Assembly: GCF_014212495.1 (NCBI RefSeq)
Contig: NZ_JACKZC010000005.1
Coordinates: forward strand, 248,001-312,000
Length of the DNA: 64,000 nt
Reading direction: 5' to 3'
Source of the DNA: Pontibacter sp. Tf4
Lineage (GTDB): Bacteria > Bacteroidota > Bacteroidia > Cytophagales > Hymenobacteraceae
Shown here: in pieces, positions 1 through 7,610 of the stretch
How positions within the stretch are numbered: position 1 is the first letter of the stretch
Layout of the letters: each line of letters starts with the position of its first letter
Made by a program: the position numbers and the translations under genes
Notes under the pieces: generated by a model
What the model saw: only the letters and a program-made list of their open reading frames with translations
Told to the model about the DNA's origin: nothing
Database searches by the model: none

Positions 1-163
1 GGCAAACCTGGTAATCCACACGCTGCACTTTCCATTTGCCCAGCACTACTGCTTTTGTCTGTTCGGCAGTCATCTCCGGAATGGCAGCATCCTCTGTCTG
101 GCAGCTAAGGCAGCACAAGATCAGCAGTAAAGCCAACACAGCACTATAACTACTTTTGCGCAT
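1..163 (-). CDS. Lipoprotein, N-terminal part only (cut by window edge)
   Basis: The frame opens with ATG at 163 and runs off the left edge, leaving 54 residues. It starts MRKSSYSAVLALLLILCCLSC, a lysine/arginine n-region, a leucine-rich core and a lipobox ending at Cys21, followed by an acidic QTED tail start. A GKWKV motif near residue 44 is typical of lipocalin-like small Bacteroidota lipoproteins, but too little is present to assign a fold. It lies 19 bp after the stop of the small membrane protein gene and probably closes the sigma-factor operon. Function unknown. Confidence 0.7.
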   Translation of the reverse strand, partial: MRKSSYSAVLALLLILCCLSCQTEDAAIPEMTAEQTKAVVLGKWKVQRVDYQVC

Positions 164-182
164 AGTATCCGGCTGGTTTGGG

Positions 183-464
183 TTAGCTGTTGTGGCTGTT
201 GGCTATAGTTGCCGTTAAACCCTGGGGCGGTGTTGCCTTGTGTTTTACAGGCTCGCTATAGTTGCTGCTACGCTGCGTGTGTGCATTACCCGCTTTAATT
301 GGTTGCCCGCCGGATAATTGCTGCGCTTCCTTCCCGTTATCGGAGCCGGCCATAAAAAGCGAAAAAAGGAGAAGGGCCAACAGCAAATACCATCCTGATA
401 AGTTCGCTTTCACGATAGCAGCCACATCCGAAAATGCGACCGGTGTCTGGCTCATTTTTTTCAT
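183..464 (-). CDS. Small single-pass membrane protein, unknown function
   Basis: 93 residues from ATG at 464. There is one hydrophobic helix at about residues 25-40 (WYLLLALLLFSLFMAG). The C-terminal half is polar and low in complexity, rich in Ser, Asn, Thr and Gln, and contains two copies of the CTATAGTT word that is common in this genome. It sits between the barrel-fused anti-sigma-like gene and a lipoprotein gene, all on the minus strand with short gaps, so co-transcription with the ECF sigma factor is likely. I do not recognise a family. Confidence 0.55.
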   Translation of the reverse strand: MKKMSQTPVAFSDVAAIVKANLSGWYLLLALLLFSLFMAGSDNGKEAQQLSGGQPIKAGNAHTQRSSNYSEPVKHKATPPQGLTATIANSHNS

Positions 465-590
465 AGTTTTAAGTGGTGCAGGTTTGGTTAGAACAGACAG
501 CTATAGTTGCTGTTTCCCTTCTTCTACTACCATGAGTCTAAAAGCGCGCAGATGGTTGCACGCCCTGAAAAAAATTTGAGACCGGTGCTG

Positions 591-2270
591 TTAATGGCCT
601 AATCTATAGTTCACGCCTACGTTCAGGCCAATGGTATAAGGCCTTTCGTGGTTGCCTGTAGCGTGCTCATCCGAGAGCATGGAGTTAAAATAACTGCGGA
701 ACTCGGGACCTACCGAAATGGAGACCGCATCCGACAAATGCTTGCCAACGCCTGCACCGGCATTGCCCGAGAACTGCACTTTCCGGAACGGCGAATCGTC
801 GGTGGCGCTATAGGTTACGCTGGCTATTTCGGGGTTATGGGCTTTTATAGTTGTCTGCATCAGGAAGTTGACGGCGGCGCTGCCCGTGGCATACCAGAAC
901 CACTTCTGCCCTATGCTACCTTCTACCTGCACCCCAAGCGGCACCGACAGCATCTGGTAACTATAGTCTACATCAAACGGCTCCTTGGTTTTTACAACGC
1001 TTACCGAGTCGGTGGTAAAGGTATGGATAGAAGGCAGGAACACTGTGGATGGCTGTAGTTTGGTGCGCTCATTGCTTCTTGGGTTAAACAGGAACTGCTC
1101 TACAATGTAACTGGTTTTGGTTCTGGATTTGTTCTGGCTGAAGCCCAGGCCCGTGAGTAGTTTAAACCGCTTCCCGACTCTAAACCCTGTTTTAGCCTCC
1201 ACAGCAAAAGAGCTGGCTGGCTGGGTATTTTCTTCAAACTCTTTATAGGCTGCTATCAGGTTCTGCTCCGTCTCTGCCGAAACTACAGGGCCTGTATGGC
1301 GCAGAACACCCATTCCCTGCATGGCCATCAGGCGTTGCTCGGGTATGTTCACATCCTGGCTGAAGTACGATGATGTAACGCCCATGCCTACATTCCAGCG
1401 GCTGTTGCCGGTTGCATTGCGCTCTTGTTTACTGTTGTTTTCAGCGGGGGTGTTCAGTGCAAGCGAGAGGTCTGCCTGTTTTTGTGGTGCTATAGTTGCA
1501 GAGGCCGGGCTGCCGGAACTATAGGTGCCCAGCGCAGCATTACGACGCAGTAACGGGTTTAAAGCAGAAGGGCTGGTATACGACTCCGGCACATTGGCAA
1601 TGGCCTGGCTCGCCGAAATATAAGGAACGTCCTGCATTGCAGCGGCTGTGTTCTCAGTTGCTGATAAAGCTATAGTTTCTTTCCTGCTGTTTGTGCCGGC
1701 GGCGGCAATCATCCCGGTTCTTCCGGAAGCTGCTACCGTTTCTTTTCTCTGTCTGCTGCGTTGCGTTTGCGGCAGATAGCTCGCTGATGCAGGCTGGTCT
1801 ACAGTTGTTGTTACATCCGCTGGCCGGGCCTGTGCTATAGTTGGTAAAGCATTAGTGCCTGTAGTTGGGCTGTCTCCGGCTGAAGTTTGCTGCTCCCGAC
1901 CGCTGCTTTGTGTTGCTGCAGTATTGCCAGAAACAGAAGCTATAGTTGCATTGTCAGCAACAGTCGTGTTTTCTGCATCAGGTGTAGCGGGCTGTGGTTG
2001 TACTGTAGTAGTGGCCAGCAGATCCTCTTCCTGGTCCTGCTTATAGTGTAACAGCAAGGCTGAGCCTGCCAGCACAAAAAGCACAAAGCACGCGGCCGCC
2101 AGCTGCCTGTAAAACAGCACGCGTTTTTTATATTTCGCATTTTCCTGCATCGTCAGGGCATGGTCTATGCGCGCCCATACTTCAGGGTCGGGCATGGCCT
2201 CTGCCTCCTGAAAGCGTCGCCACATGCTCTGCTCCAGTTCTCCGTACTCCTTTTTATCTGCTGATGACAT
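591..2270 (-). CDS. Anti-sigma-like inner-membrane protein fused to an outer-membrane-type beta-barrel
   Basis: The start is placed at the ATG at 2270 (MSSADKKEYGEL); upstream in-frame codons lie inside the sigma gene and do not look like protein. This gives 559 aa. Residues 1-50 are charged, with a DPEVWARI motif like Bacteroidota anti-sigma or sigma-partner domains. Residues about 56-76 form one membrane helix. Residues about 80-290 are a Ser/Thr/Ala/Gln-rich linker. Residues about 300-559 show alternating strands and Gly/aromatic patterns of a PorT/OmpA-like barrel (SSYFSQDVN at the beginning, GLNVGVNYRL at the end). It overlaps the end of the ECF sigma gene by 17 bp, implying translational coupling. 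Seen: domain order and overlap. Inferred: sigma control linked to envelope state. Confidence 0.75.
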   Translation of the reverse strand: MSSADKKEYGELEQSMWRRFQEAEAMPDPEVWARIDHALTMQENAKYKKRVLFYRQLAAACFVLFVLAGSALLLHYKQDQEEDLLATTTVQPQPATPDAENTTVADNATIASVSGNTAATQSSGREQQTSAGDSPTTGTNALPTIAQARPADVTTTVDQPASASYLPQTQRSRQRKETVAASGRTGMIAAAGTNSRKETIALSATENTAAAMQDVPYISASQAIANVPESYTSPSALNPLLRRNAALGTYSSGSPASATIAPQKQADLSLALNTPAENNSKQERNATGNSRWNVGMGVTSSYFSQDVNIPEQRLMAMQGMGVLRHTGPVVSAETEQNLIAAYKEFEENTQPASSFAVEAKTGFRVGKRFKLLTGLGFSQNKSRTKTSYIVEQFLFNPRSNERTKLQPSTVFLPSIHTFTTDSVSVVKTKEPFDVDYSYQMLSVPLGVQVEGSIGQKWFWYATGSAAVNFLMQTTIKAHNPEIASVTYSATDDSPFRKVQFSGNAGAGVGKHLSDAVSISVGPEFRSYFNSMLSDEHATGNHERPYTIGLNVGVNYRLGH

Positions 2271-2832
2271 GTTCCTGATTTGGTTTATCCTGACGAAGAA
2301 GCATATTCTGCAGAATAGCCCTGGCTCTTGAATACTGCGATTTGGATGTTCCTTCTGAGATATCGAGCATTTCGCCGATCTCTTTGTGGTTATAGCCTTC
2401 AATCGCATACAGGTTAAACACCATGCGGTAGCGCGGTGCCAGACTCTGAATCATGCCTAAAAGTTCATCCATACTATAATCGTTCAGGTTATAGTCGCCG
2501 GAGCTAATGTTCTCCACTTCTTCTGTTTCATGCGATACTGTAAGCAACGACTTTTGCCGCAGGTGTTTGAGGGCTGTGTTGACGATGATCTTCCTGACCC
2601 AGAATTCCAGCGGGCAATCCCGTTTAAAATTCTGAATGTTGGAGAACACCTTTACAAAGCCTTCCTGCACAATGTCTTCGGCCTCAAATGTGGTGGGTGC
2701 GTACCGCAGGCACACCATCATCATCTTTTTAGCATACAGGTCGTACAGAAGCCGCTGCATATCGCGCTTCCCCGCGATGCAGCCATCTATAAGCTTATCT
2801 TCCTCTGACTTGTTACTGCTAAAGAGTTTCAA
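2254..2832 (-). CDS. RNA polymerase sigma factor, ECF subfamily
   Basis: 192 aa. Region 2 (about residues 25-95) includes AEDIVQEGFVKVFSNI and the FWVRKIIVNTALKHLR helix. Region 4 (about 130-180) includes APRYRMVFNLYAIEGYNHKEIGEML followed by a helix-turn-helix. These are standard ECF sigma-70 signatures, so it should direct core polymerase to a small regulon. The start is TTG at 2832; a stop lies five codons upstream and no ATG precedes region 2, so a rare start codon is likely. Its last 17 bp overlap the gene for the membrane anti-sigma/barrel protein, the probable partner. Confidence 0.93.
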   Translation of the reverse strand: MKLFSSNKSEEDKLIDGCIAGKRDMQRLLYDLYAKKMMMVCLRYAPTTFEAEDIVQEGFVKVFSNIQNFKRDCPLEFWVRKIIVNTALKHLRQKSLLTVSHETEEVENISSGDYNLNDYSMDELLGMIQSLAPRYRMVFNLYAIEGYNHKEIGEMLDISEGTSKSQYSRARAILQNMLLRQDKPNQEHVISR

Positions 2833-2901
2833 CCGCTGACCTGTTTACAGCTCTACTCACATGAGCCTAAAAAGCAGGCTATGGTTGCAGGCTATGTAAA
2901 A

Positions 2902-2978
2902 TATTTTCTTACAGTATGTTAGTGTGCGGGCAACTATAGGTGTAACTGTACCGTGCACGGAGTAAATGTAAGAAAATA
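2902..2978. promoter_or_regulatory. Inverted repeat and nested palindrome upstream of the ECF sigma gene
   Basis: TATTTTCTTACA at 2902-2913 is matched exactly in reverse by TGTAAGAAAATA at 2967-2978. The 10-bp palindrome CCGTGCACGG lies between them at 2951-2960. The arrangement sits 70-146 bp upstream of the sigma factor start and could be an operator or an RNA leader structure. I found no clean TAnnTTTG promoter here. Confidence 0.4.
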
Positions 2979-3019
2979 AAGCGATTATAGTGCTATACTA
3001 AGACACAGAAAGTAAGCAC

Positions 3020-3050
3020 AAAAAAAGCGCGCCTGTTTTAAAGGCACGCT
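3020..3050 (-). terminator. Rho-independent terminator after the YkvA gene
   Basis: Stem AGCGCGCCT / AGGCACGCT (3026-3034 with 3042-3050, one mismatch) around a GTTTTAA loop, followed on the minus strand by a T run (A run at 3020-3026). Confidence 0.75.
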
Positions 3051-3080
3051 TCTTATAAATAACTATAGCAAATTGTTAGG

Positions 3081-3470
3081 TTATACCGGAAGCAGCATTT
3101 TGTACACCAGCACGGCAGCCACAGTAGCGGCCAGCATCCAGGCATACCCGATTATACGGTAAGCTGCACCGCTTCCTTCGGCCAGCGTTTCATAGGCCTG
3201 TATGCGGGCTTTGTCCAGCACGGTGCGCGAAAGAAGCTGATAAGAGAACCCAACACCCAGCGTTACCGCCACCACATCATCCAGAAAACCGAAAACCGGC
3301 ACCAGGTCGGGCACCAGATCGATCGGGCTGATGGTGTAGCCAATGGCAATGGCTAAAAGTAAACGCACATACCACTTCACACGGGCATCCCGGAAGGCAA
3401 GATACAACGCGTAGATCTCGGCATTAAAAGTATGGGCTTTCTGCTTCAGGGTGTTTAGCTGCGTGATCAT
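3081..3470 (-). CDS. YkvA family (DUF1232) membrane protein
   Basis: 129 aa from ATG at 3470. The DUF1232 core is clear: RVKWYVRLLLAIAIGYTISPIDLVPD at residues 30-55, followed by VFGFLDDVVAV. The DLVPD and FLDD acidic motifs on either side of a hydrophobic hairpin define the family, whose function is not known. A second hydrophobic segment at about 105-127 should be a membrane helix. It is separate from the ECF operon and 107 bp downstream of aroE, with its own terminator. Confidence 0.85.
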   Translation of the reverse strand: MITQLNTLKQKAHTFNAEIYALYLAFRDARVKWYVRLLLAIAIGYTISPIDLVPDLVPVFGFLDDVVAVTLGVGFSYQLLSRTVLDKARIQAYETLAEGSGAAYRIIGYAWMLAATVAAVLVYKMLLPV

Positions 3471-3577
3471 AGGGTGGTGGTTTGGTGGCTCTCTTTTTCA
3501 GGCTTTTACGCAAACCGGCACGTCTTATGTTACAACAAAACAGGTTTATTTTCCGGAAAATTAAATTGCATTTTGTT

Positions 3578-4318
3578 TTACCTGCTTTGCCAGATCAGCC
3601 AGGCAGCTTCGGCCTGCCCGTGCAGCATTTGCAGGCCGTTTATAGTTTGTGCGCCCGCTTCCTTCCCCTTCTTTAAAAAAAGCGTTTCTTCGGGGTTATA
3701 CACCAGGTCGTAGAGGTAATGTTGAGGCGTAAGGGCTTCGTAAGGCAAATCCGGGCAGCTTTCTGTATCGGGGTACATGCCTAACGGAGTGGTATTAATG
3801 ATGAGCGGGTACTGCTGCAACAGTTCCGGTGTAAGCGCCTGGTACATCAGCTGACCGGGTTTTGGGCTACGCGATAAAATTGTATAGTTTATGTGCAGAT
3901 CTTCGAGAGCAGCACACACGGCTTTGGCTGCACCGCCTGTGCCCAATACTAAAGCCCGGCCTTTTTGCGTTGCTGCCGGGTAAAACCTTTCCAGCGACGC
4001 CCGGAAGCCGATATAATCGGTGTTATACCCTATCGTTTTACCGGCTGTTATTTTAATGGTATTTACAGCTCCTATGCGCGCGGCAGCTTCGTCCAGTTCA
4101 TCCAACAACGGCATCACTTCTTCCTTGTATGGCACCGTTACGTTCAGGCCAACCAGTTCCGGCTCGCGCTGCAGTAAACCTGGCAGGCCGGCTATAGTTG
4201 GCAGCTCGTATAGTTCGTAGGCAGCATCGGTAATGCCTTCGCGGGTAAATTTTTCCGTGAAGTAGCGTTTCGAGAACGAGTGCCCCAGTTTTTTACCGAT
4301 TAGGCCGTAGCGTTGCAT
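3578..4318 (-). CDS. aroE: Shikimate dehydrogenase
   Basis: 246 aa, a little shorter than the usual ~270. AroE reduces 3-dehydroshikimate to shikimate with NADPH in the aromatic amino-acid (chorismate) pathway. N-terminal substrate domain: LIGKKLGHSFSKRYF, then NVTVPYKEEV with catalytic Lys65, AVNTI at 85-88 and YNTDYIGF with Asp101. NADP domain: LVLGTGGAAKAV (about 123-134). C-terminal NGLQMLHGQAEAAW is the conserved closing helix. The gene starts 3 bp after the DUF368 stop codon, so the two are probably co-transcribed. All key residues are present. Confidence 0.96.
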   Translation of the reverse strand: MQRYGLIGKKLGHSFSKRYFTEKFTREGITDAAYELYELPTIAGLPGLLQREPELVGLNVTVPYKEEVMPLLDELDEAAARIGAVNTIKITAGKTIGYNTDYIGFRASLERFYPAATQKGRALVLGTGGAAKAVCAALEDLHINYTILSRSPKPGQLMYQALTPELLQQYPLIINTTPLGMYPDTESCPDLPYEALTPQHYLYDLVYNPEETLFLKKGKEAGAQTINGLQMLHGQAEAAWLIWQSR

Positions 4319-4321
4319 AAA

Positions 4322-5266
4322 CTATACCGTAGTGGTGTGGTCGTCGGTGATCTTATCGATAAAGTATACCAGCGCAAACCCGAAAATGGCCAGCAGGGTA
4401 CCGTACAGCAGGTATGGTTCATTGCCGGTCAGTTCAAGGTAATCGGTTGGCAGCACGTTTTTCTCTACCAGTGGCTTTACTTCGCCATGGCGGTCGGTGT
4501 ACGTTTCCAGGGTCTGTTTCCAGGGCCAAACCTTGTTCAGGGAGCCCAGCATAAAACCGGTCAGCAACGATACAGTCAGGTTATGGTAGTGCTTCAGCAT
4601 CCAGTTCAGTACATGCGAGAAGCTGAGAATCCCTACCAGGCAGCCGGCTCCGAACGTAAGAATGGTCGCGACCTTTAAATCTCTTACGGCACCTAATATA
4701 TACTCATACTTGGCCAGCAGCACTAATATAAAGCTCCCCGAAATACCCGGCAGAATCATAGCGCAGATGGCAATGGCACCCGATATAAAAATGAACCAGT
4801 AGGCATCCGGTGTCTGGGTGGGTGTAGCTATAGTTACCCAATAGGCAATAGCAGCACCCAGTATAAATGCCAGCACGACGGCAGGAGTCCATTTGGTGAT
4901 CTTTTTCGCTACTACTACTGTGGAAGCCACGATCAGCCCGAAAAAGAAAGCCCATAACATTTCCGGTTCATTTGCCAGCAGGTACAGTACCACCCGCGAC
5001 AGCAGCACAATAGAGAACCCGATGCCGGCCAGTAGCCCTACCAGGAAGTTACCATTGATGTGTTTCCAGAAACCAGCCAGGTTAAAGCGCAGCAGCAACT
5101 TTACCGCCTCGCCGTTTACGGACCGGATAGAATCGAGCAGCTCTTCGTAAATACCGGAGATAAAAGCTATAGTTCCTCCTGATACTCCCGGTACCACATC
5201 AGCAGCGCCCATGGCTACTCCCTTCGAAAAAAGCAATAAGTATTCTTTCAGTGATCTGCGTTGCAT
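4322..5266 (-). CDS. DUF368 membrane protein, probable polyprenyl-phosphate transporter
   Basis: 314 aa from ATG at 5266. A longer frame from a GTG at 5308 begins inside the terminator of the upstream gene, so I reject it. The DUF368 signature GAADVVPGVSGGTIAFI appears near the N-terminus and its internal repeat AMILPGISGSFILVLL in the second half; about eight hydrophobic helices. Members of DUF368 (PopT) have been reported to recycle undecaprenyl phosphate across the cytoplasmic membrane for cell-wall and polysaccharide synthesis. It lies 3 bp ahead of aroE. Family assignment is strong; substrate comes from family knowledge. Confidence 0.9.
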   Translation of the reverse strand: MQRRSLKEYLLLFSKGVAMGAADVVPGVSGGTIAFISGIYEELLDSIRSVNGEAVKLLLRFNLAGFWKHINGNFLVGLLAGIGFSIVLLSRVVLYLLANEPEMLWAFFFGLIVASTVVVAKKITKWTPAVVLAFILGAAIAYWVTIATPTQTPDAYWFIFISGAIAICAMILPGISGSFILVLLAKYEYILGAVRDLKVATILTFGAGCLVGILSFSHVLNWMLKHYHNLTVSLLTGFMLGSLNKVWPWKQTLETYTDRHGEVKPLVEKNVLPTDYLELTGNEPYLLYGTLLAIFGFALVYFIDKITDDHTTTV

Positions 5267-5283
5267 ACGTTTGATATAGCTAT

Positions 5284-5320
5284 TAAAAAAATTGCCCGAA
5301 CGGTGCACCGGCGGGCAATT
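5284..5320 (-). terminator. Terminator after the ComA-like gene
   Basis: Perfect 9-bp stem AATTGCCCG (5290-5298) with CGGGCAATT (5312-5320), followed on the minus strand by a run of T (A run 5285-5290). It separates the ComA-like gene from DUF368. The 12-bp palindrome AAACTATAGTTT lies next to it at 5329-5340. Confidence 0.8.
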
Positions 5321-5342
5321 TATAGTTTAAACTATAGTTTCG

Positions 5343-6119
5343 TTAAATTTTCGGGTTCGAATCGTTCAGGAAGTGGTGGAATGTATCGCCACGCAGACCT
5401 AAACGGATCGTCTCTAATGGTATAACCTCGCTTGGCGCAATGTTGCCTAAGTTTACATTGGCACCTAACAGTTTAATGAACCACACCTGCTGGGCTTTCT
5501 GCGGTGCTTCCCACAATATCTTCTCAAACGGTATCTTGGTCAGGATCTCTTCTACCAGACCACTTCTTACTTCGCCTGTGCTACGGAACAACCCTACGTT
5601 ACCACCTTCACGGGCTTCACCGATCACTTTCCAAGCGCCGGCTTCCAGCTCGGTCTGCATCAGGTGTATCCATTTATATGGCGGGATTATCTTTTCCGCG
5701 TCCTTCGAACCAACTTCCGACAGTACGGTCACCTGCTCGGCAAGCGCCTGAATGTACTGCAGTTTTTCGTCGTGGTTCATTTCCAGCGATCCGTCCGATA
5801 CTTCGGCAAACGTCATGTTATACTTATCCAGTATGCGGCGGTAATCCTCGAACTGGTTGCGCGCTACAAACGCCTCGAACAAGGTGCCACCAAAGTATAC
5901 CGGCACACCGGCAGCCTTGTAAGCATCCAGCTTCCTTTGCAGGTTAGGTACCACATACGATGTGGCCCAGCCCAGTTTTACAATATCTACATACTCTCCG
6001 GCTACATCCAGAAAGTCTTCTACTTCACGCACACTCAGGCCCTTGTCCATGGCCATGGTGAAGCCCCGCTCGCGTGGTTTTGATTCACGCTCCGGCAGGT
6101 TATTCAGCGTATAGTTCAT
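5343..6119 (-). CDS. Phosphosulfolactate synthase family protein (ComA-like)
   Basis: 258 aa from ATG at 6119. It matches the ComA TIM-barrel family, which joins sulfite to phosphoenolpyruvate to give (2R)-phospho-3-sulfolactate. Visible family segments are RERGFTMAMDKGLS at the N-terminus, VDIVKLGWATSY (the KxGWGTS region), VPVYFGGTLFEAF, FAEVSDGSLEM and LRGDTFHHF at the end. In methanogens the product feeds coenzyme M; in Bacillus the homologue YitD makes sulfolactate. No ComB/ComC partner is seen here, so the Bacteroidota role is open; sulfonolipid or sulfolactate supply is a guess. It follows the TPR gene with a 6-bp gap. Confidence 0.85.
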   Translation of the reverse strand: MNYTLNNLPERESKPRERGFTMAMDKGLSVREVEDFLDVAGEYVDIVKLGWATSYVVPNLQRKLDAYKAAGVPVYFGGTLFEAFVARNQFEDYRRILDKYNMTFAEVSDGSLEMNHDEKLQYIQALAEQVTVLSEVGSKDAEKIIPPYKWIHLMQTELEAGAWKVIGEAREGGNVGLFRSTGEVRSGLVEEILTKIPFEKILWEAPQKAQQVWFIKLLGANVNLGNIAPSEVIPLETIRLGLRGDTFHHFLNDSNPKI

Positions 6120-6125
6120 TGGTTG

Positions 6126-7523
6126 TTATTTGCGGTACTGATCAATTAATCGGGCTAATGCTCTTTGGGACTCCAGCTCCGGGAAGAACTCGAAAAGCAG
6201 CTTGTGCTTATCGAAGTCCAAAATTAAAGCATTTTCCAAATAATTGTACGCTTCGCGGTATTTTCCTGCAGAAAGTAAGTAGGCGCAGGCCCTGTAATAT
6301 AGCTCTGCTTCGTCTGGTTGCAGTTCTATGGCATTTAAAATAATCTCAGTGGCCTCGTCGTAGTTGCCCTGCTCAAACAGGATGATGGACCAGTTCAGGT
6401 AAATATCCTTGTCGTTTGGCTGTATCTCGGCGGCACGCGCATAACTCTCTAAAGCAGATACCACGTGCCCTACATGATACTCGGCCGCGGCAAGCGCTAC
6501 CCAGTAATCAGAGCTATCGTCGTATAGTTCTACCGCTTTTTTAAAGAAGTGTACCGCCTCGTACCATTTGCCCTGCGCATCCAGTATCACGCCAATCCCA
6601 AACCAGGCTTCATCCATTTCCGGGTCCAGGTCCACCGATTTCTGATAATACCTGCGCGAGAGGTCCCACTGCTGTAGTTTTTCGTAGCACTCGCCAATGT
6701 TGCAGAACACCTCTGCTGATGGCTCACCGTGCTCCAGCATGGCGTTAAAGGCATCGATGGCTTTGGTATACTGGCCAAGGTACACATAGGCGTTGGCCAT
6801 GTTGTTATAGGCCGTTATAAAGTCAGGCTTAATGATGGTGGCATAGTCGTAGGCGGCAATGGCTTTGTCGTAAGAGCCCATTTTATTGAGCACATTTCCC
6901 AGGTTAAACCAGGCCACGTACGAGTAAGGATCATCGTCCACAAACTTCTGGAAAAACGGCAGATGCTCGCGCAGCGTACCGGTCACCTCCATACAGTATA
7001 CTATTTCCTGCATGGCGGCCTCGTTCTCAACGTTCAGCTCAATGCACTTTTTATAGTATTTGATAGCCGAGCCGAACTTGCCCCAGCTCTGGTAGGCCAG
7101 GCCAATGTTGAAAAAAATATCGTCGCGGTCTTCAGCAAAGGCCAGCGCCTTTTTAAAGTAATCTATGGCGTCGCGGTACTCGCCGCGCTGCGAATAAATG
7201 ATGCCACGCGTTAAATGGATGTCCGGGTTACCGGTTTCTACTTCGGCTACTTCATTTATAAGCGTAAGGGCATCATCCAGGCTCCCGGCCATGGCCAGCA
7301 GCTGGGCTTTGTCAATCAGTAAATCCGACGAAAAAGGGTATTGGGCAATAGCGGCATCGCAAGCAGCCAAAGCTTTTTTATACTCAAAGTTGGCTGTGTA
7401 ATGGTCTATGATTACTTCAAAATCGTTCAGGTCAAAAAAAGCAGTGCCATTGTTCCCGAGTGTCTGCTCGTAACGTTGTATCAGGTTCAGCTCTTCGCTG
7501 TTATCTTCAAAATTATCTTTCAT
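6126..7523 (-). CDS. Tetratricopeptide repeat protein
   Basis: 465 aa from ATG at 7523; an upstream TTG at 7538 is less likely. The chain from about residue 45 to 440 is a series of 34-residue TPR units, for example AFFNIGLAYQ-like, AWFNLGNVLNKMGSYDKAIAAYDYA and AYNNMANAYVYLGQYTKAIDAF, with the canonical W/L-G-Y-A-F-A-P positions. There is no signal peptide or membrane helix, so it is a cytoplasmic scaffold. It is the usual long TPR protein found in Bacteroidota genomes. Partners are unknown. It is probably co-transcribed with the ComA-like gene 6 bp downstream. Confidence 0.9.
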   Translation of the reverse strand: MKDNFEDNSEELNLIQRYEQTLGNNGTAFFDLNDFEVIIDHYTANFEYKKALAACDAAIAQYPFSSDLLIDKAQLLAMAGSLDDALTLINEVAEVETGNPDIHLTRGIIYSQRGEYRDAIDYFKKALAFAEDRDDIFFNIGLAYQSWGKFGSAIKYYKKCIELNVENEAAMQEIVYCMEVTGTLREHLPFFQKFVDDDPYSYVAWFNLGNVLNKMGSYDKAIAAYDYATIIKPDFITAYNNMANAYVYLGQYTKAIDAFNAMLEHGEPSAEVFCNIGECYEKLQQWDLSRRYYQKSVDLDPEMDEAWFGIGVILDAQGKWYEAVHFFKKAVELYDDSSDYWVALAAAEYHVGHVVSALESYARAAEIQPNDKDIYLNWSIILFEQGNYDEATEIILNAIELQPDEAELYYRACAYLLSAGKYREAYNYLENALILDFDKHKLLFEFFPELESQRALARLIDQYRK

Positions 7524-7610
7524 CTCAAATCCCAACAAGCCGCAGAAAAACGGCCTTTGTTACACTACATTTTATACCGGTAAATAGTTTATGGTTCAGC
7601 AGCCGGAAAG

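Noticed and set aside
2271-2408. Longer N-terminus (605 aa) for the barrel-fused anti-sigma protein
   Set aside because: The extra 46 codons overlap the conserved region 4 of the sigma factor in another frame and have no anti-sigma character.
5267-5308. Longer N-terminus for the DUF368 protein from GTG at 5308
   Set aside because: The added codons fall in the terminator hairpin of the upstream gene; ATG at 5266 fits the family better.
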